This document shows, piece after piece, positions 17,017 to 25,912 of a stretch of DNA of 64,000 bases. The DNA is from Muribaculum sp. (GTDB taxonomy: Bacteria > Bacteroidota > Bacteroidia > Bacteroidales > Muribaculaceae), in NCBI GenBank assembly GCA_009775095.1, contig VSOZ01000017.1:1-64000 (forward strand). Direction: 5' to 3'. The notes below the pieces were generated by a model. That model searched no databases. It saw only the letters and a list, made by a program, of their open reading frames with translations, and was not told where the DNA came from. The translations under genes and the position numbers were made by a program. Numbering within the stretch: position 1 is the stretch's first letter; every line of letters starts with the position of its first letter.

Positions 17017-17736
17017 TTAGTTTCGGAATTGCAATTTACCGGATTTTGCCATTTCAAGAATCAGCTTGTCAGGTACTATATAAATCTCCACACGACGATT
17101 TTTAGCCCTGTTCTCACGCGAGTCATTGGGCACACACGGTTCTGTGGCACCGAGAGCATACGACAACAGGTCAACACTCTCCAACTGATTTTTCAGCAAA
17201 TAATCATACACCGCCGAGGCCCTCGCCTCGCTAAGGCGGTCGGTATAATTTTCAGAGCCGGTGTCGTCGGTATGACACACGACAATCATCTTGTACATGC
17301 CCATCTGCTTCAGTAGCTCTGCATAAGGGCGCAAAAACTCCTGCGCATTATCGCGCAATACAGTGTCATTCGGAGCAAAAAGCTGGTCTGTACCGATAGT
17401 GGCCACAATTACTTCACCTCCGCGAGTCAGTTCTATACGCGCCAGTTTACGCGATGCGAGCTTACGGGCAAGAGCGCCCATATAATCAGCCACAGCCGTA
17501 TGCTGCTTTTCTCCGACACGAGGCAACATGACGTTCTCGTCAAGCGATAACTCGGCAGGATCAACAGCCGCTGACTTACCGCCTTTTTTCTTTGACGAAC
17601 CTTCGTTTTCGGCTGATTTCCCCGACAGTTTGTCTTTCAGTCGGCCAAATATGTTCTGTGCGTCGGCCGACTGTGCCGAACATGTCAAAATGCCAGCGAC
17701 AAGAAGCAGATATATGTAACGGGTTACACGCATCAT
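17017..17736 (-). CDS. OmpA-like peptidoglycan-associated protein
   Basis: 239 residues from the ATG at 17736. A TTG at 17754 would extend it into the upstream gene and in front of the signal peptide, so it was not chosen. The signal peptide is YIYLLLVAGILTCSAQSADA, followed by a Lys/Ser/Gly-rich linker. The C-terminal OmpA domain (residues ~115-230) shows CHTDDTGSENYTDRLSEARA and SRENRAKNRRVEIYI, which correspond to the peptidoglycan (diaminopimelate)-binding motif with its conserved Asp and Arg. It likely tethers the envelope to the wall. It lies directly downstream of the small acidic protein gene. Confidence 0.85.
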   Translation of the reverse strand: MMRVTRYIYLLLVAGILTCSAQSADAQNIFGRLKDKLSGKSAENEGSSKKKGGKSAAVDPAELSLDENVMLPRVGEKQHTAVADYMGALARKLASRKLARIELTRGGEVIVATIGTDQLFAPNDTVLRDNAQEFLRPYAELLKQMGMYKMIVVCHTDDTGSENYTDRLSEARASAVYDYLLKNQLESVDLLSYALGATEPCVPNDSRENRAKNRRVEIYIVPDKLILEMAKSGKLQFRN

Positions 17737-17743
17737 ATCACTG

Positions 17744-18079
17744 TCAATCCTCAAGACCTATGGCTTTCTCATAAGCCAGCTCGCCCTCCACTATATAATG
17801 CACATCGTCAGTATCTACAACAGCAAGCTTATCTTTGGCAAGCATCTTCTTTACATACTTCATAAGATCATCGGCGGCAGGTGAAGCGCCGGTATCGTCA
17901 TCGCTGTCGTCTGCCGGAATTTCGAGATAGCCGTTGTCCTCATAATAGTCCCATATCATGTCGAGTATATTGAGTATCTCGTCATCTGTATAATTGTCCC
18001 TTATGTTTTCGGGCATATAATCGCGAATAAACTTTATCGCTTCATTCTCATCATATTGCAAGTCATTATCGGCAGCCAT
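17744..18079 (-). CDS. Small acidic cytoplasmic protein, unknown function
   Basis: 111 residues, very rich in Asp and Glu, with no signal or membrane segment. The N-terminal half (EAIKFIRDYMPENIRDNYTDDEILNILDMIWDYYE) is predicted helical, a low-complexity acidic linker with repeated Asp follows (residues ~56-66), and the C-terminal half (LMKYVKKMLAKDKLAVVDTDDV) is again helical. I do not recognise a named family. It is the first gene of a set continuing with the OmpA-like and TlpA-like genes. Confidence 0.7.
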   Translation of the reverse strand: MAADNDLQYDENEAIKFIRDYMPENIRDNYTDDEILNILDMIWDYYEDNGYLEIPADDSDDDTGASPAADDLMKYVKKMLAKDKLAVVDTDDVHYIVEGELAYEKAIGLED

Positions 18080-18171
18080 GATTCTTCGGATTATGATTAA
18101 TAATATCGCTAAGTTAGTGAAAAGTATTTACACGAGGCGACGCCATAAATAAAATTTCATAAAATTTAGCA

Positions 18172-18206
18172 TTAAATAAAAAGGCGCACCCTTAAGGATG
18201 CGCCTT
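18172..18206 (-). terminator. Intrinsic terminator of the exbBD-tonB operon
   Basis: On the minus strand AAGGCGCA and TGCGCCTT form an 8-bp stem (arms at 18199-18206 and 18181-18188), followed by TTTTTATTTAAT. It lies about 20 bp past the tonB stop. Confidence 0.85.
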
Positions 18207-18227
18207 AAACTATAGGTTATATAAAGA

Positions 18228-19082
18228 TTATACGCCTTGAAGTTTGAAAGTGATGGGCAGTGTGTACCACACGTTAACCGACTGGCCGTTCATCTTACCC
18301 GGGATAAAATCGGGCAGAGTCTTTACGACACGAACAGCTTCCTTGTCAAGGTCGGGGTCTTTGCTTCGGGCCACCTTAACCTCACCGATCTTACCGGTCT
18401 TTGTTACGACGAACTGTATCACGACACGACCCTGAATATTATTCTCCATAGCTACGGGAGGATATTTGAGGTGGTCGGAGATATACTTCATCAACGCAGC
18501 TTCACCACCGGGGAACTGAGGCATCTGCTCAACCGCGGTAAATACTTTGTTGTCTTCAACCGGTTTCTTTTCTTCAACTACGATCTCGTCCTTATGTTCA
18601 CGCACTACGTTACGGTCATCGGTACCTTTATCGAAGTCGCTCTGACCGAATGCGGTAGTGGTTTCCTTAAGTTCGTCCTGAGTCTTGATTTCGTCCTCGG
18701 CTTTCACCTGATCGTCCTCCACGATGGCGAGCTCGGTCACCTTAACGGTGTTGAGCACCTCTTCGGGGAGCACCTCGGGCTTCTCTTCCTCATAACGCTG
18801 CTGCTCTTCCTCGGGCTCCGGCTCATCCTCGACAGCATCGCCGAGGTTAACCATAGCCTGCTCGGTAACGTCTTCAGGACGTTCGTCGGCCTTAGGCAAC
18901 ACAGTGTTAACAATAAGCGGAAGCAAGAAAGCTATCGCGATAATAATGACGACTACAATCATCGCCTTATTGTGACGTGCATCAGACTCCTTACGCAATT
19001 CATATGCGCCAAAATCTTTGTTTTTACCTTCAAAGACTATATCGCGCCATTCTTTTGATGAAAGATCTACATCTTTTGCCAT
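18228..19082 (-). CDS. tonB: TonB energy transducer
   Basis: 284 residues. The cytoplasmic N-terminus (SLSSKEWRDIVFEGKNKDFGAYELR-like, residues ~5-30) is typical of Bacteroidetes TonB. One membrane anchor (MIVVVIIIAIAFLLPLIV) lies around residues 41-58, then an acidic Glu/Pro-rich periplasmic spanner. The C-terminal TonB domain (~195-284: QFPGGEAALMKYISDHLKYP, GRVVIQFVVTKTGKIGEVKV, WYTLPITFKL) contacts the TonB box of outer-membrane receptors. It transmits proton-motive energy from ExbB/ExbD, for instance to receptors like the one at 35781-37817. Last gene of the operon; a terminator follows. Confidence 0.92.
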   Translation of the reverse strand: MAKDVDLSSKEWRDIVFEGKNKDFGAYELRKESDARHNKAMIVVVIIIAIAFLLPLIVNTVLPKADERPEDVTEQAMVNLGDAVEDEPEPEEEQQRYEEEKPEVLPEEVLNTVKVTELAIVEDDQVKAEDEIKTQDELKETTTAFGQSDFDKGTDDRNVVREHKDEIVVEEKKPVEDNKVFTAVEQMPQFPGGEAALMKYISDHLKYPPVAMENNIQGRVVIQFVVTKTGKIGEVKVARSKDPDLDKEAVRVVKTLPDFIPGKMNGQSVNVWYTLPITFKLQGV

Positions 19083-19124
19083 TTTCTTCTGTCATTTAAT
19101 AGTTAAACATATAGACACTCATCA

Positions 19125-19859
19125 TCAATTGCGAGGATGTTTAGCAAGATAATCGAAAATCATCAAAGAGTCAACATCGTTGATATTATCGATCTGGTAG
19201 CGAGATATCTGGTTGATCTGCATCTCGTCAAGAGCACCGATCAAGCTTTCCCACGAAGCGTTGGGTCCGGCCTTGATAATCACCACGGGACGGTCGGTAA
19301 TGAGTGAGTCATTACGGATCTCCTTGGCGCGGGCCTGATACTCATCGTCGGTAATCTTCTTGTCCTTCCAGTCAGCTTTCAAGACTGCGATCTTCTCAAG
19401 CACGGTCTTGTTCTTGTCGTGAAGGATTTTGCGGATACCTTGGGTCTCGCCGTTTACATTACCTACAAACTTCTCAACCTTAAGATTGGAATTGTCGATA
19501 CGACCGTCATGGTCTTCGTCAGCAATCTCGGGTTTACCGAAGTAATAGTAAATAAGATGGGCGGGCTTGCCGGTTTCAGGGTCAAACTTTACGTTTCCAT
19601 CGGCGTCACGTTCGGTGTCGAGGATGAGTGTTACAGCCTGCGACTCCTTAGCCTTGTTTTGCTGCTCCTGCTCCACCTTCTCATTTGAAGGGAGTGAGAT
19701 CTGCAAAGTCTGCGATTTGATCATCGTGGTACAAAGCATGAAGAACGTGATCAAAAGCATGTTCATATCCACCATAGGCGTGAAGTCCACGTGGATCGAC
19801 ATCTTCTTTTGGGCGCCTTTTTTCTTTTTGCCGTTATCGGATTGTTCTATCTGTGCCAT
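19125..19859 (-). CDS. exbD: ExbD/TolR-family protein (second copy)
   Basis: 244 residues, longer than proteobacterial ExbD (about 140). A basic N-terminus is followed by one transmembrane helix, VDFTPMVDMNMLLITFFMLCT, with the conserved proton-conducting Asp (around residue 33). The long periplasmic part carries an insert (NKTVLEKIAVLKADWKDKKITDDEYQAR) before the terminal domain, as in many Bacteroidetes ExbD pairs. It works with ExbB to harvest the proton-motive force for TonB. It starts 5 nt from the stop of the other exbD. Confidence 0.9.
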   Translation of the reverse strand: MAQIEQSDNGKKKKGAQKKMSIHVDFTPMVDMNMLLITFFMLCTTMIKSQTLQISLPSNEKVEQEQQNKAKESQAVTLILDTERDADGNVKFDPETGKPAHLIYYYFGKPEIADEDHDGRIDNSNLKVEKFVGNVNGETQGIRKILHDKNKTVLEKIAVLKADWKDKKITDDEYQARAKEIRNDSLITDRPVVIIKAGPNASWESLIGALDEMQINQISRYQIDNINDVDSLMIFDYLAKHPRN

Positions 19860-19864
19860 AATGA

Positions 19865-20566
19865 TTAATCGTTTTCAGTTTTCAACGCAGTCAAGAGACT
19901 GAATTTGTTCATCTTCAATGTCTGCAAGTTGTCAAGGACGTCATGGACAGTGTTGTAAGGAGTGTCCTTGTCAGCCTTGATTGCAATACCTTCCCCGCTC
20001 TTGATAGCACTCTCGAGGTTGGGGTTGGAAGAATTGTAGATGGCACGCATCCAGATCTGGAACTCATTAGGTTTCGCAAGGTCCTTGTTGTCGTCGATGG
20101 GTATACCTACGGCAGGATCGTCGAGGTTGGCAATGACTTCATCCTGCTTGGCCTGAGGCAGGTCAAGGAAGGCGGGAAGGTCAGCTATACGCACACCGAA
20201 CATGTTCATCTTGGAGAATTTTGAAACCTGTTCTTGAGTGAGCTGTACTTGTTTACTATGGGTCTTGTTATACTCGGCCACGGCAGTCTGGATAAGCTCG
20301 GCACGCACCTTTTCGCTTGAATAGGTGGAGTCGGCGTCACCGGAAACCGAAAGGAACACCTTTCCTTCAGGCGAAATGAGCACTGTCGTACAGTTGGTAA
20401 ACGGCACTTTGATTTCCGACACTGAGGACGGAGTCATAACCGTTACCGGCTCCTTCTGTAGGAAGGTCGAAGTCAACATGAAGAAAGTAAGCAAAAGAAC
20501 AGTCACGTCACTCATCGCGGTCATGTCGATGAGGGTACTCTTTTTCTTTATTTTTACTTTACCCAT
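19865..20566 (-). CDS. exbD: ExbD/TolR-family protein (first copy)
   Basis: 233 residues. The membrane helix LIDMTAMSDVTVLLLTFFML (residues ~12-31) carries the conserved Asp. The periplasmic domain differs markedly from the second ExbD, so the two are old paralogues rather than a fresh duplication. Two dissimilar ExbD proteins behind one ExbB is the standard Bacteroidetes arrangement. It sits 53 bp downstream of exbB. Confidence 0.9.
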   Translation of the reverse strand: MGKVKIKKKSTLIDMTAMSDVTVLLLTFFMLTSTFLQKEPVTVMTPSSVSEIKVPFTNCTTVLISPEGKVFLSVSGDADSTYSSEKVRAELIQTAVAEYNKTHSKQVQLTQEQVSKFSKMNMFGVRIADLPAFLDLPQAKQDEVIANLDDPAVGIPIDDNKDLAKPNEFQIWMRAIYNSSNPNLESAIKSGEGIAIKADKDTPYNTVHDVLDNLQTLKMNKFSLLTALKTEND

Positions 20567-20619
20567 TGTGTTTCGTTGAGTTGATTAATAAAATCGTTTA
20601 TTTTCCGAAAGACAACGGA

Positions 20620-21450
20620 TTAGTGAGTAGCAGCAAAAGTCTGAACGATTGAGAAACCGATCTCGTCGATTGCGTAAGTAAGGTTATCGATCTTGTTGGT
20701 GTAGAAGTTGTAAGAGATTACAGCAAATGCACCGGTTGCGATACCGAATGCGGTATTGATAAGTGCCTCGGAGATACCGGTAGAAAGCTCGGTAGCATCG
20801 GGAGCACCTGAAGCGGAAAGAGCTTGGAATGATTTGATCATACCCATTACAGTACCGAGAAGACCGACGAGAGTACCGAGAGTGGTAAGAGTTGCGACGA
20901 TCGGAAGGTTCTGCTGAAGAGCGGGCATCTCAAGAGCGGTAGCCTCTTCAACCTCTTTCTGAAGAGTGGCAATCTTCTGCTCTTTTGAAAGAACGGTGTT
21001 CTTATCCATTTCTTCGTAACGAACCAAAGCGGCCGAAACAACGGCAGCCACACTACCCTTCTGCTTTGCGCAAAGAGCCTGAGCACCGGCGATGTCGTTT
21101 TTCTTGAGGCAAGCCTTAACGTTAGCTACAAACTTGGAGATGCTGCCTTTACCCTTGGCGCTTGAAAGAGCGATCCAACGTTCAACAGAAAGAACGATAA
21201 CGGTAAGGAACAAAGTCTGAAGGATAGGCACGATGAAACCACCTTTGTAGATTGTACCCCAAAGATCCTGAGGATGGCCGGCTTCGTCGAAGTGCATGTC
21301 GTGACCGAACCAGAAGATGAACAACAATAATGCTACGATAAAGCACACTACGATAACCAAGAATGCGTTCTTGATACCACGTACGTTAGAACCTTCGTTC
21401 TTAGGTTGTTTAGCCGGAGCGGCTCCAACATTGGGTTTTTGAGTTTCCAT
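20620..21450 (-). CDS. exbB: ExbB/TolQ/MotA-family proton channel
   Basis: 276 residues. The helix near residues 28-48 (AFLVIVVCFIVALLLFIFWF) precedes a second helix near 75-95 (IVPILQTLFLTVIVLSVERW), a cytoplasmic helical region with CLKKNDIAGAQALC, and the conserved TM3-TM4 block LPIVATLTTLGTLVGLLGTVMGMIKSF (~184-210) and ELSTGISEALINTAFGIATGAFAVI (~222-246). It forms the proton channel of the TonB motor with ExbD. Strong GAAGG/GCC codon optimisation suggests high expression. The gene has a long leader; see 21451-21717. Confidence 0.93.
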   Translation of the reverse strand: METQKPNVGAAPAKQPKNEGSNVRGIKNAFLVIVVCFIVALLLFIFWFGHDMHFDEAGHPQDLWGTIYKGGFIVPILQTLFLTVIVLSVERWIALSSAKGKGSISKFVANVKACLKKNDIAGAQALCAKQKGSVAAVVSAALVRYEEMDKNTVLSKEQKIATLQKEVEEATALEMPALQQNLPIVATLTTLGTLVGLLGTVMGMIKSFQALSASGAPDATELSTGISEALINTAFGIATGAFAVISYNFYTNKIDNLTYAIDEIGFSIVQTFAATH

Positions 21451-21717
21451 AATTTTTGAATAGAATGAATAATGTTATTAAATTGAATTATTTTGATTTA
21501 TGGTTAAATGTCGTATCTATCAAGCCGGTGTGCGTCGGTGTACACATAAAACCGAAGCGAACTGCCGGTCGGCTCATAACCGACGCAAAACGCCTCGTGC
21601 TTACTATATCGGGCCGTGTCGTTCAAGGCCATAAAGCTGCGATTCATGTTCAAACTGTAACCGGTATCGATTTATTAAACATTTGCACCAACAACGGCTT
21701 TTGCCGTCATTGGATAT
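21451..21717 (-). other. Long structured 5' leader of exbB (no gene)
   Basis: The promoter at 21719-21750 implies a leader of roughly 260 nt before the exbB ATG. Within it TGCGTCGGT (21531-21539) pairs perfectly with ACCGACGCA (21579-21587), and ACGGC-AAAA-GCCGT forms a tight hairpin right at the 5' end (21694-21707). The plus-strand open frame across this stretch has no family-like composition. The structure could be a regulatory leader, but no known riboswitch motif was recognised. Confidence 0.45.
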
Positions 21718-21718
21718 G

Positions 21719-21750
21719 CAAATTTATTATTATATTTTTTACAAACCAAA
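21719..21750 (-). promoter_or_regulatory. Promoter of the exbB-exbD-exbD-tonB operon
   Basis: On the minus strand TTTG (21750-21747), a 20-nt spacer and TAAATTTG (21726-21719) match both Bacteroidetes elements exactly. Confidence 0.7.
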
Positions 21751-21924
21751 TTTTGTACCGTGATTTTTATTAAATTATCCTTTGCATCCGGTGTGTTAAA
21801 TTTTTACTATGTTCCAAAGCATAATTTAACAAAATACGCCGCATAATATCTGAATTTATCATTACCTCTCGGTAATTCCGTGAATTTTTCACAACCAAAG
21901 TTAAGACAAACCAAAATTATCAGT
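21751..21924. other. AT-rich divergent spacer between exbB and nqrA (no gene)
   Basis: Between the exbB promoter and the nqr promoter the DNA is AT-rich without open frames that look real. I see nothing beyond possible activator sites. Confidence 0.4.
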
Positions 21925-21932
21925 TAACTTTG
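21925..21932 (+). promoter_or_regulatory. -7 box of the nqr operon
   Basis: TAACTTTG, an exact TAnnTTTG match, 31 bp before the nqrA ATG. Only a TTAA is at the expected -33 position. Confidence 0.5.
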
Positions 21933-21963
21933 CATTATTAAATATATCTATAGTATAATCCAC

Positions 21964-23307
21964 ATGGCAAAAGCTATAAAACTTAAGAAAGGGCTTGACA
22001 TAAAAATCCACGGAGCCGCTCCGGCAGAAATACGGAGGCGGGTAGTCCCGGCTTCATGTGCCGTGGTGCCTGACGATTATCAGGGCATAACCCCGAAAAT
22101 CGATGTAAAGGAGGGCGACGCCGTGCTTGCAGGCTCGGTGCTGTTTCACGACAAACAGTACCCTGACATACGCGTAGTATCACCTGTGGCGGGAACAGTA
22201 CAGAGCATTGTTAGAGGCGAACGCCGCAAGCTCGAACGCATCGTAATAACACCCTCGCAGAACCCCGAAGAATCAATGCGTTTTGACACATCGGGCATAG
22301 ATGACGACGTACTTGCACGGCGCCTGCTGCTTGACTCCGGTCTGTGGGCATGGATGCGGCAACGGCCTTACAATATAGTGCCGGCCCCCGGCATCGAACC
22401 GCGCGACATCATGGTGACCGGCTTTGACTCGGCACCTCTGGCACCCGACTACGAAATGCTGCTTAAAGGACACCAAGATGATATAAACGCTGCCATAAAA
22501 CTGCTCGGCAAGCTGACCAAAGGCAATATATATATAGGTATACGCCAAGGAAGTTGCCTGACCGACATTGAAGGCGCTGAAACAATAATCTTCGACGGCC
22601 CCCATCCTGCCGGCAACGCAGGCATACAGCTGGCAAACATCAATCCGGTCAACAAGGGCGACGTTGTGTGGACTCTTGACGCCGTGACGCTGATGCGCAT
22701 CGGCCGGCTTGTAAACACCGGCACTGTCGACATGAACGTGACTGTGGCAGTGACGGGGTGTGAAGTAAAAACGCCCGAATACATCACCACAACAGCCGGA
22801 GCCGACATGGCATCGCTGACCGCAGGCAACATCCATGACGACAATGTACATCACCGCATAATATCGGGCAATGTGCTTACCGGCCGTCCTGTAAGCCGCG
22901 AGGACTATCTGCGCTTCCCCTACAGCCAGATAACCGTTATACCCGAAGGCGACGATTACGCCGAGTTCATGGGCTGGGCCTCCATGTCGCCGCAGAAGAT
23001 GAGTGTATACCGCTCGTTCCCGGGCCACTTCACCAAACGTCTGTTCTGCCCCGACGCCCGCATACTCGGCGGACGCCGCGCCATGATCATGTCGGGCGTG
23101 TATGACAAAGTGCTGCCGATGGACATCATGGCTGAATTTCTGATAAAAGCCGTCATATCGCGCAATATCGACCGTATGGAGCAACTCGGCATATATGAGG
23201 TGGCACCTGAAGACTTTGCATTGTGCGAATACGTCGACCCGTCGAAGCTCGAGCTTCAGAAGATACTTCAAGAGGGTCTTGACTACATACGCAAGGAACT
23301 CAATTAG
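21964..23307 (+). CDS. nqrA: Na+-translocating NADH:quinone reductase subunit A
   Basis: 447 residues, normal NqrA length, soluble and membrane-associated. It begins with the conserved KLKKGLDIKIHGAAPAEI. The central GFDSAPLAPDYEMLLKGHQDDINAAI segment and the C-terminal ILGGRRAMIMSGVYDKVLPMDI motif identify the family. NqrA contributes to quinone binding in the Na+-NQR complex, which oxidises NADH, reduces quinone and exports Na+. First gene of an intact six-gene nqrA-F operon; nqrB starts 24 bp downstream. Confidence 0.96.
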   Translation: MAKAIKLKKGLDIKIHGAAPAEIRRRVVPASCAVVPDDYQGITPKIDVKEGDAVLAGSVLFHDKQYPDIRVVSPVAGTVQSIVRGERRKLERIVITPSQNPEESMRFDTSGIDDDVLARRLLLDSGLWAWMRQRPYNIVPAPGIEPRDIMVTGFDSAPLAPDYEMLLKGHQDDINAAIKLLGKLTKGNIYIGIRQGSCLTDIEGAETIIFDGPHPAGNAGIQLANINPVNKGDVVWTLDAVTLMRIGRLVNTGTVDMNVTVAVTGCEVKTPEYITTTAGADMASLTAGNIHDDNVHHRIISGNVLTGRPVSREDYLRFPYSQITVIPEGDDYAEFMGWASMSPQKMSVYRSFPGHFTKRLFCPDARILGGRRAMIMSGVYDKVLPMDIMAEFLIKAVISRNIDRMEQLGIYEVAPEDFALCEYVDPSKLELQKILQEGLDYIRKELN

Positions 23308-23331
23308 AATCACAATAACTTTCCATAAAAA

Positions 23332-24540
23332 GTGAAATCGCTAAGAAAATATCTTGACAGGATAAAGCCCCAGTTTGAACCCGGCGGACGCTTGCATGCG
23401 TTTCAGTCGGTCTTTGACGGCTTTGAGACATTCCTGTTCACTCCCACCACCACCTCCCGGTCGGGAGTAAACATCCACGACAGCCTCGACTCGAAACGTG
23501 TGATGATCATTGTAGTGCTCGCCCTTGTGCCGTGCCTGCTGTTCGGCATGTACAACGTAGGCTATCAGCACTGGCTTGCCATCGGCGAGAGCCAATTCCC
23601 GTTCTGGCAGCTCATGGCCTACGGTTTTCTCGCCCTGCTCCCCCGTCTTTTAGTGTCATACATCGTCGGACTCGGCATCGAGTTCGTTGTAGCGCAGTGG
23701 CGCAAGGAGGAGATTCAGGAGGGCTTCCTCGTATCGGGTATTCTCATACCGCTCATCTGCCCCATCGAGATACCGCTGTGGATGCTTGCCGTAGCCACCG
23801 CATTCTCGGTCATCTTCGTTAAAGAGATATTCGGAGGCACCGGCTACAACATATTTAACGTAGCTCTCGTGACCCGCGCGGTGCTGTTCTTCGGCTACCC
23901 GTCAAAGATGAGCGGCGACGCAGTGTTTGTATCCACCGGAAGCATATGCGGCTTGGGTGAAGGCGCCGTTGTCGACGGCTTCTCCGGAGCCACACCACTG
24001 GGCCAGATAGCCTCAAACACCGGCGACACACTCACACTCACCAACGTCGTGGGAGAGCCGCTGTCGTTATGGGACATGTTTGCAGGCTTCATACCCGGCT
24101 CCGTCGGTGAGACATCGACTCTCTGCATACTCATCGGCGCGGCCATACTCCTTGTGACCGGTATAGCAAGCTGGCGCATAATGCTGTCGGTATTTGCCGG
24201 CGGCTTCGTCATGGCGGCCATTGCACACGCATTCCCCACGGCTACCTATCCTGCATCGATGCTGACGCCCCTTGAGCAGCTTACGCTCGGAGGCTTCGCC
24301 TTTGCCGCCGTATACATGGCCACCGACCCCGTCACCGCCTCGCGCACCAATCCGGGCAAGTACGTATACGGCTTCCTCATCGGAGTCATAGCAGTGCTCA
24401 TACGCACCTACAACAACGGCTACCCCGAAGGAGCCATGCTCGCCGTGCTGCTGATGAACGCGTTTGCCCCACTTATTGATTACACCGTAGTTCAATCCAA
24501 CATCCGACGCCGTCTGCGCCGCCTGAAATCCAAAGCATAA
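23332..24540 (+). CDS. nqrB: Na+-translocating NADH:quinone reductase subunit B
   Basis: 402 residues from a GTG start at 23332; the next in-frame starts would remove the conserved SLRKYLDRIKPQFEPGG N-terminus. About ten membrane helices. The segment DGFSGATPLGQIAS (around residue 220) contains the Thr that carries covalently bound FMN in characterised NqrB. MATDPVTASRTNPGKYVYG near residue 330 is another family hallmark. This subunit forms much of the Na+ channel and the quinone site. Confidence 0.96.
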   Translation: MKSLRKYLDRIKPQFEPGGRLHAFQSVFDGFETFLFTPTTTSRSGVNIHDSLDSKRVMIIVVLALVPCLLFGMYNVGYQHWLAIGESQFPFWQLMAYGFLALLPRLLVSYIVGLGIEFVVAQWRKEEIQEGFLVSGILIPLICPIEIPLWMLAVATAFSVIFVKEIFGGTGYNIFNVALVTRAVLFFGYPSKMSGDAVFVSTGSICGLGEGAVVDGFSGATPLGQIASNTGDTLTLTNVVGEPLSLWDMFAGFIPGSVGETSTLCILIGAAILLVTGIASWRIMLSVFAGGFVMAAIAHAFPTATYPASMLTPLEQLTLGGFAFAAVYMATDPVTASRTNPGKYVYGFLIGVIAVLIRTYNNGYPEGAMLAVLLMNAFAPLIDYTVVQSNIRRRLRRLKSKA

Positions 24541-24548
24541 ATAGAGAT

Positions 24549-25259
24549 ATGAACAAGCAAAGCAACACTTATACCATTATATATATTGTCGCGCTCGTCA
24601 TAATAGTAGGCACGGCTCTGGCTTTTACGGCCCTGTCGCTTAAACCGCTGCAGACCGCCAACGCCGATGCCGACAAGATGAAGCAGATTCTGGCGTCGGT
24701 ACACATCACCCCCGCCAAAAGCGACATTATAACCGACTTCAACAAGTACATCACCGACCGGTTTGTCATCGACACCGACGGCAAGCGCGTCGATGGCGAC
24801 GCATTCGCCATAAACGTATCGGCACAAAGCAAACTTCCACAGCCGGAACGCAAGCTCCCCATCTACGAGTGCACGCTGGCTCCCGATGATGTGAAGTACA
24901 TACTGCCCGTGTATGGCGCCGGTCTGTGGGGACCGATATGGGGCTATGTAGCCGTAAACTCCGACGGTTCATCGATATACGGAGCATACTTCGCACATCA
25001 GGGCGAGACCCCGGGCCTTGGCGCGGAGATAGAAAAGCCGGCGTTCAGCGACCAGTTCACAGGCCTTAACCTGTTCAAGGACGGAGTGTTCAAGCCCGTT
25101 AACGTCATAAAGGCAGGACAGGCTCCCATGAACGGCGAAGACTATGTCGACGCCATATCGGGCGGCACCATAACATCCAAAGGAGTGGCCTCAATGCTTG
25201 ACAACTGCCTGTCAGGTTACAAGACCTTTCTTGAAAGTCTCACCAATAAAGGACAATGA
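24549..25259 (+). CDS. nqrC: Na+-translocating NADH:quinone reductase subunit C
   Basis: 236 residues with one N-terminal membrane helix (TIIYIVALVIIVGTALAFTAL) and a periplasmic FMN-binding domain. The covalent FMN attachment motif is SGGTITSKGVASM (around residue 210), where the Thr is the flavin site; SGGT in place of the common SGAT is a minor variation. GLWGPIWGYVAV and HQGETPGLGAEIE are conserved. The stop overlaps the nqrD start by 4 nt. Confidence 0.95.
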   Translation: MNKQSNTYTIIYIVALVIIVGTALAFTALSLKPLQTANADADKMKQILASVHITPAKSDIITDFNKYITDRFVIDTDGKRVDGDAFAINVSAQSKLPQPERKLPIYECTLAPDDVKYILPVYGAGLWGPIWGYVAVNSDGSSIYGAYFAHQGETPGLGAEIEKPAFSDQFTGLNLFKDGVFKPVNVIKAGQAPMNGEDYVDAISGGTITSKGVASMLDNCLSGYKTFLESLTNKGQ

Positions 25260-25888
25260 CAATCATGGCATCAAACAATAAAAATCTCGTCACTCTGCTC
25301 AACCCGTTGTCGAAGGACAACCCCGTAATCGTACAGATACTCGGCATATGCTCCTGCCTCGCCGTGACGGCCAAACTCGAGCCGGCATTTGTAATGGGCA
25401 TATCGGTCATAGCCGTGCTGGCATTCTCCAATGTCATCATATCGCTTCTGCGCAACACCATCCCCACCAACATACGTATCATCGTACAGCTCGTGGTGGT
25501 GGCCGGTCTTGTGGTCATCGTAAACCAGCTGCTCATGGCATACCAGTATGACGTAAGCAAGCAACTTTCGGTATTCATCGGTCTTATCGTCACCAACTGT
25601 ATACTCATGGGACGCCTCGAGGCATTCGCCATGGGCAACAAACCGTGGCCCTCGTTTCTTGACGGCATAGGCAACGGTCTGGGCTATGCGCTCATCCTCG
25701 TCATCGTGGCCTTTGTACGCGAGCTTCTCGGCAGCGGCACCATATGGGGATTTCAGGTCATACCCGACAGCTGGTACGAACACGGCTACGCCAACAACGG
25801 CCTTATGATATTGCCGCCCATGGCTCTTGTGGTGGTGGGCTGCATAATATGGATCCACCGCAGCTACAACAAAGAGCTTCAAGAGTAA
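25256..25888 (+). CDS. nqrD: Na+-translocating NADH:quinone reductase subunit D
   Basis: 210 residues, six membrane helices. Recognisable NqrD/RnfE segments are NPLSKDNPVIVQILGICSCLAV (residues ~17-38), LIVTNCILMGRLEAFAMGN (~113-131) and FVRELLGSGTIWG (~158-170). Cys residues facing a paired NqrE subunit hold an iron-sulfur centre in solved structures. The start may be ATG 25256, overlapping nqrC, or ATG 25265. Confidence 0.95.
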   Translation: MTIMASNNKNLVTLLNPLSKDNPVIVQILGICSCLAVTAKLEPAFVMGISVIAVLAFSNVIISLLRNTIPTNIRIIVQLVVVAGLVVIVNQLLMAYQYDVSKQLSVFIGLIVTNCILMGRLEAFAMGNKPWPSFLDGIGNGLGYALILVIVAFVRELLGSGTIWGFQVIPDSWYEHGYANNGLMILPPMALVVVGCIIWIHRSYNKELQE

Positions 25889-25912
25889 TAACCACAACAC
25901 ATACAGAATATA

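Noticed and set aside
21456..21773. 105-codon plus-strand frame in the exbB leader
   Set aside because: It is antisense to a leader with a convincing promoter, has no recognisable domain and no promoter of its own.
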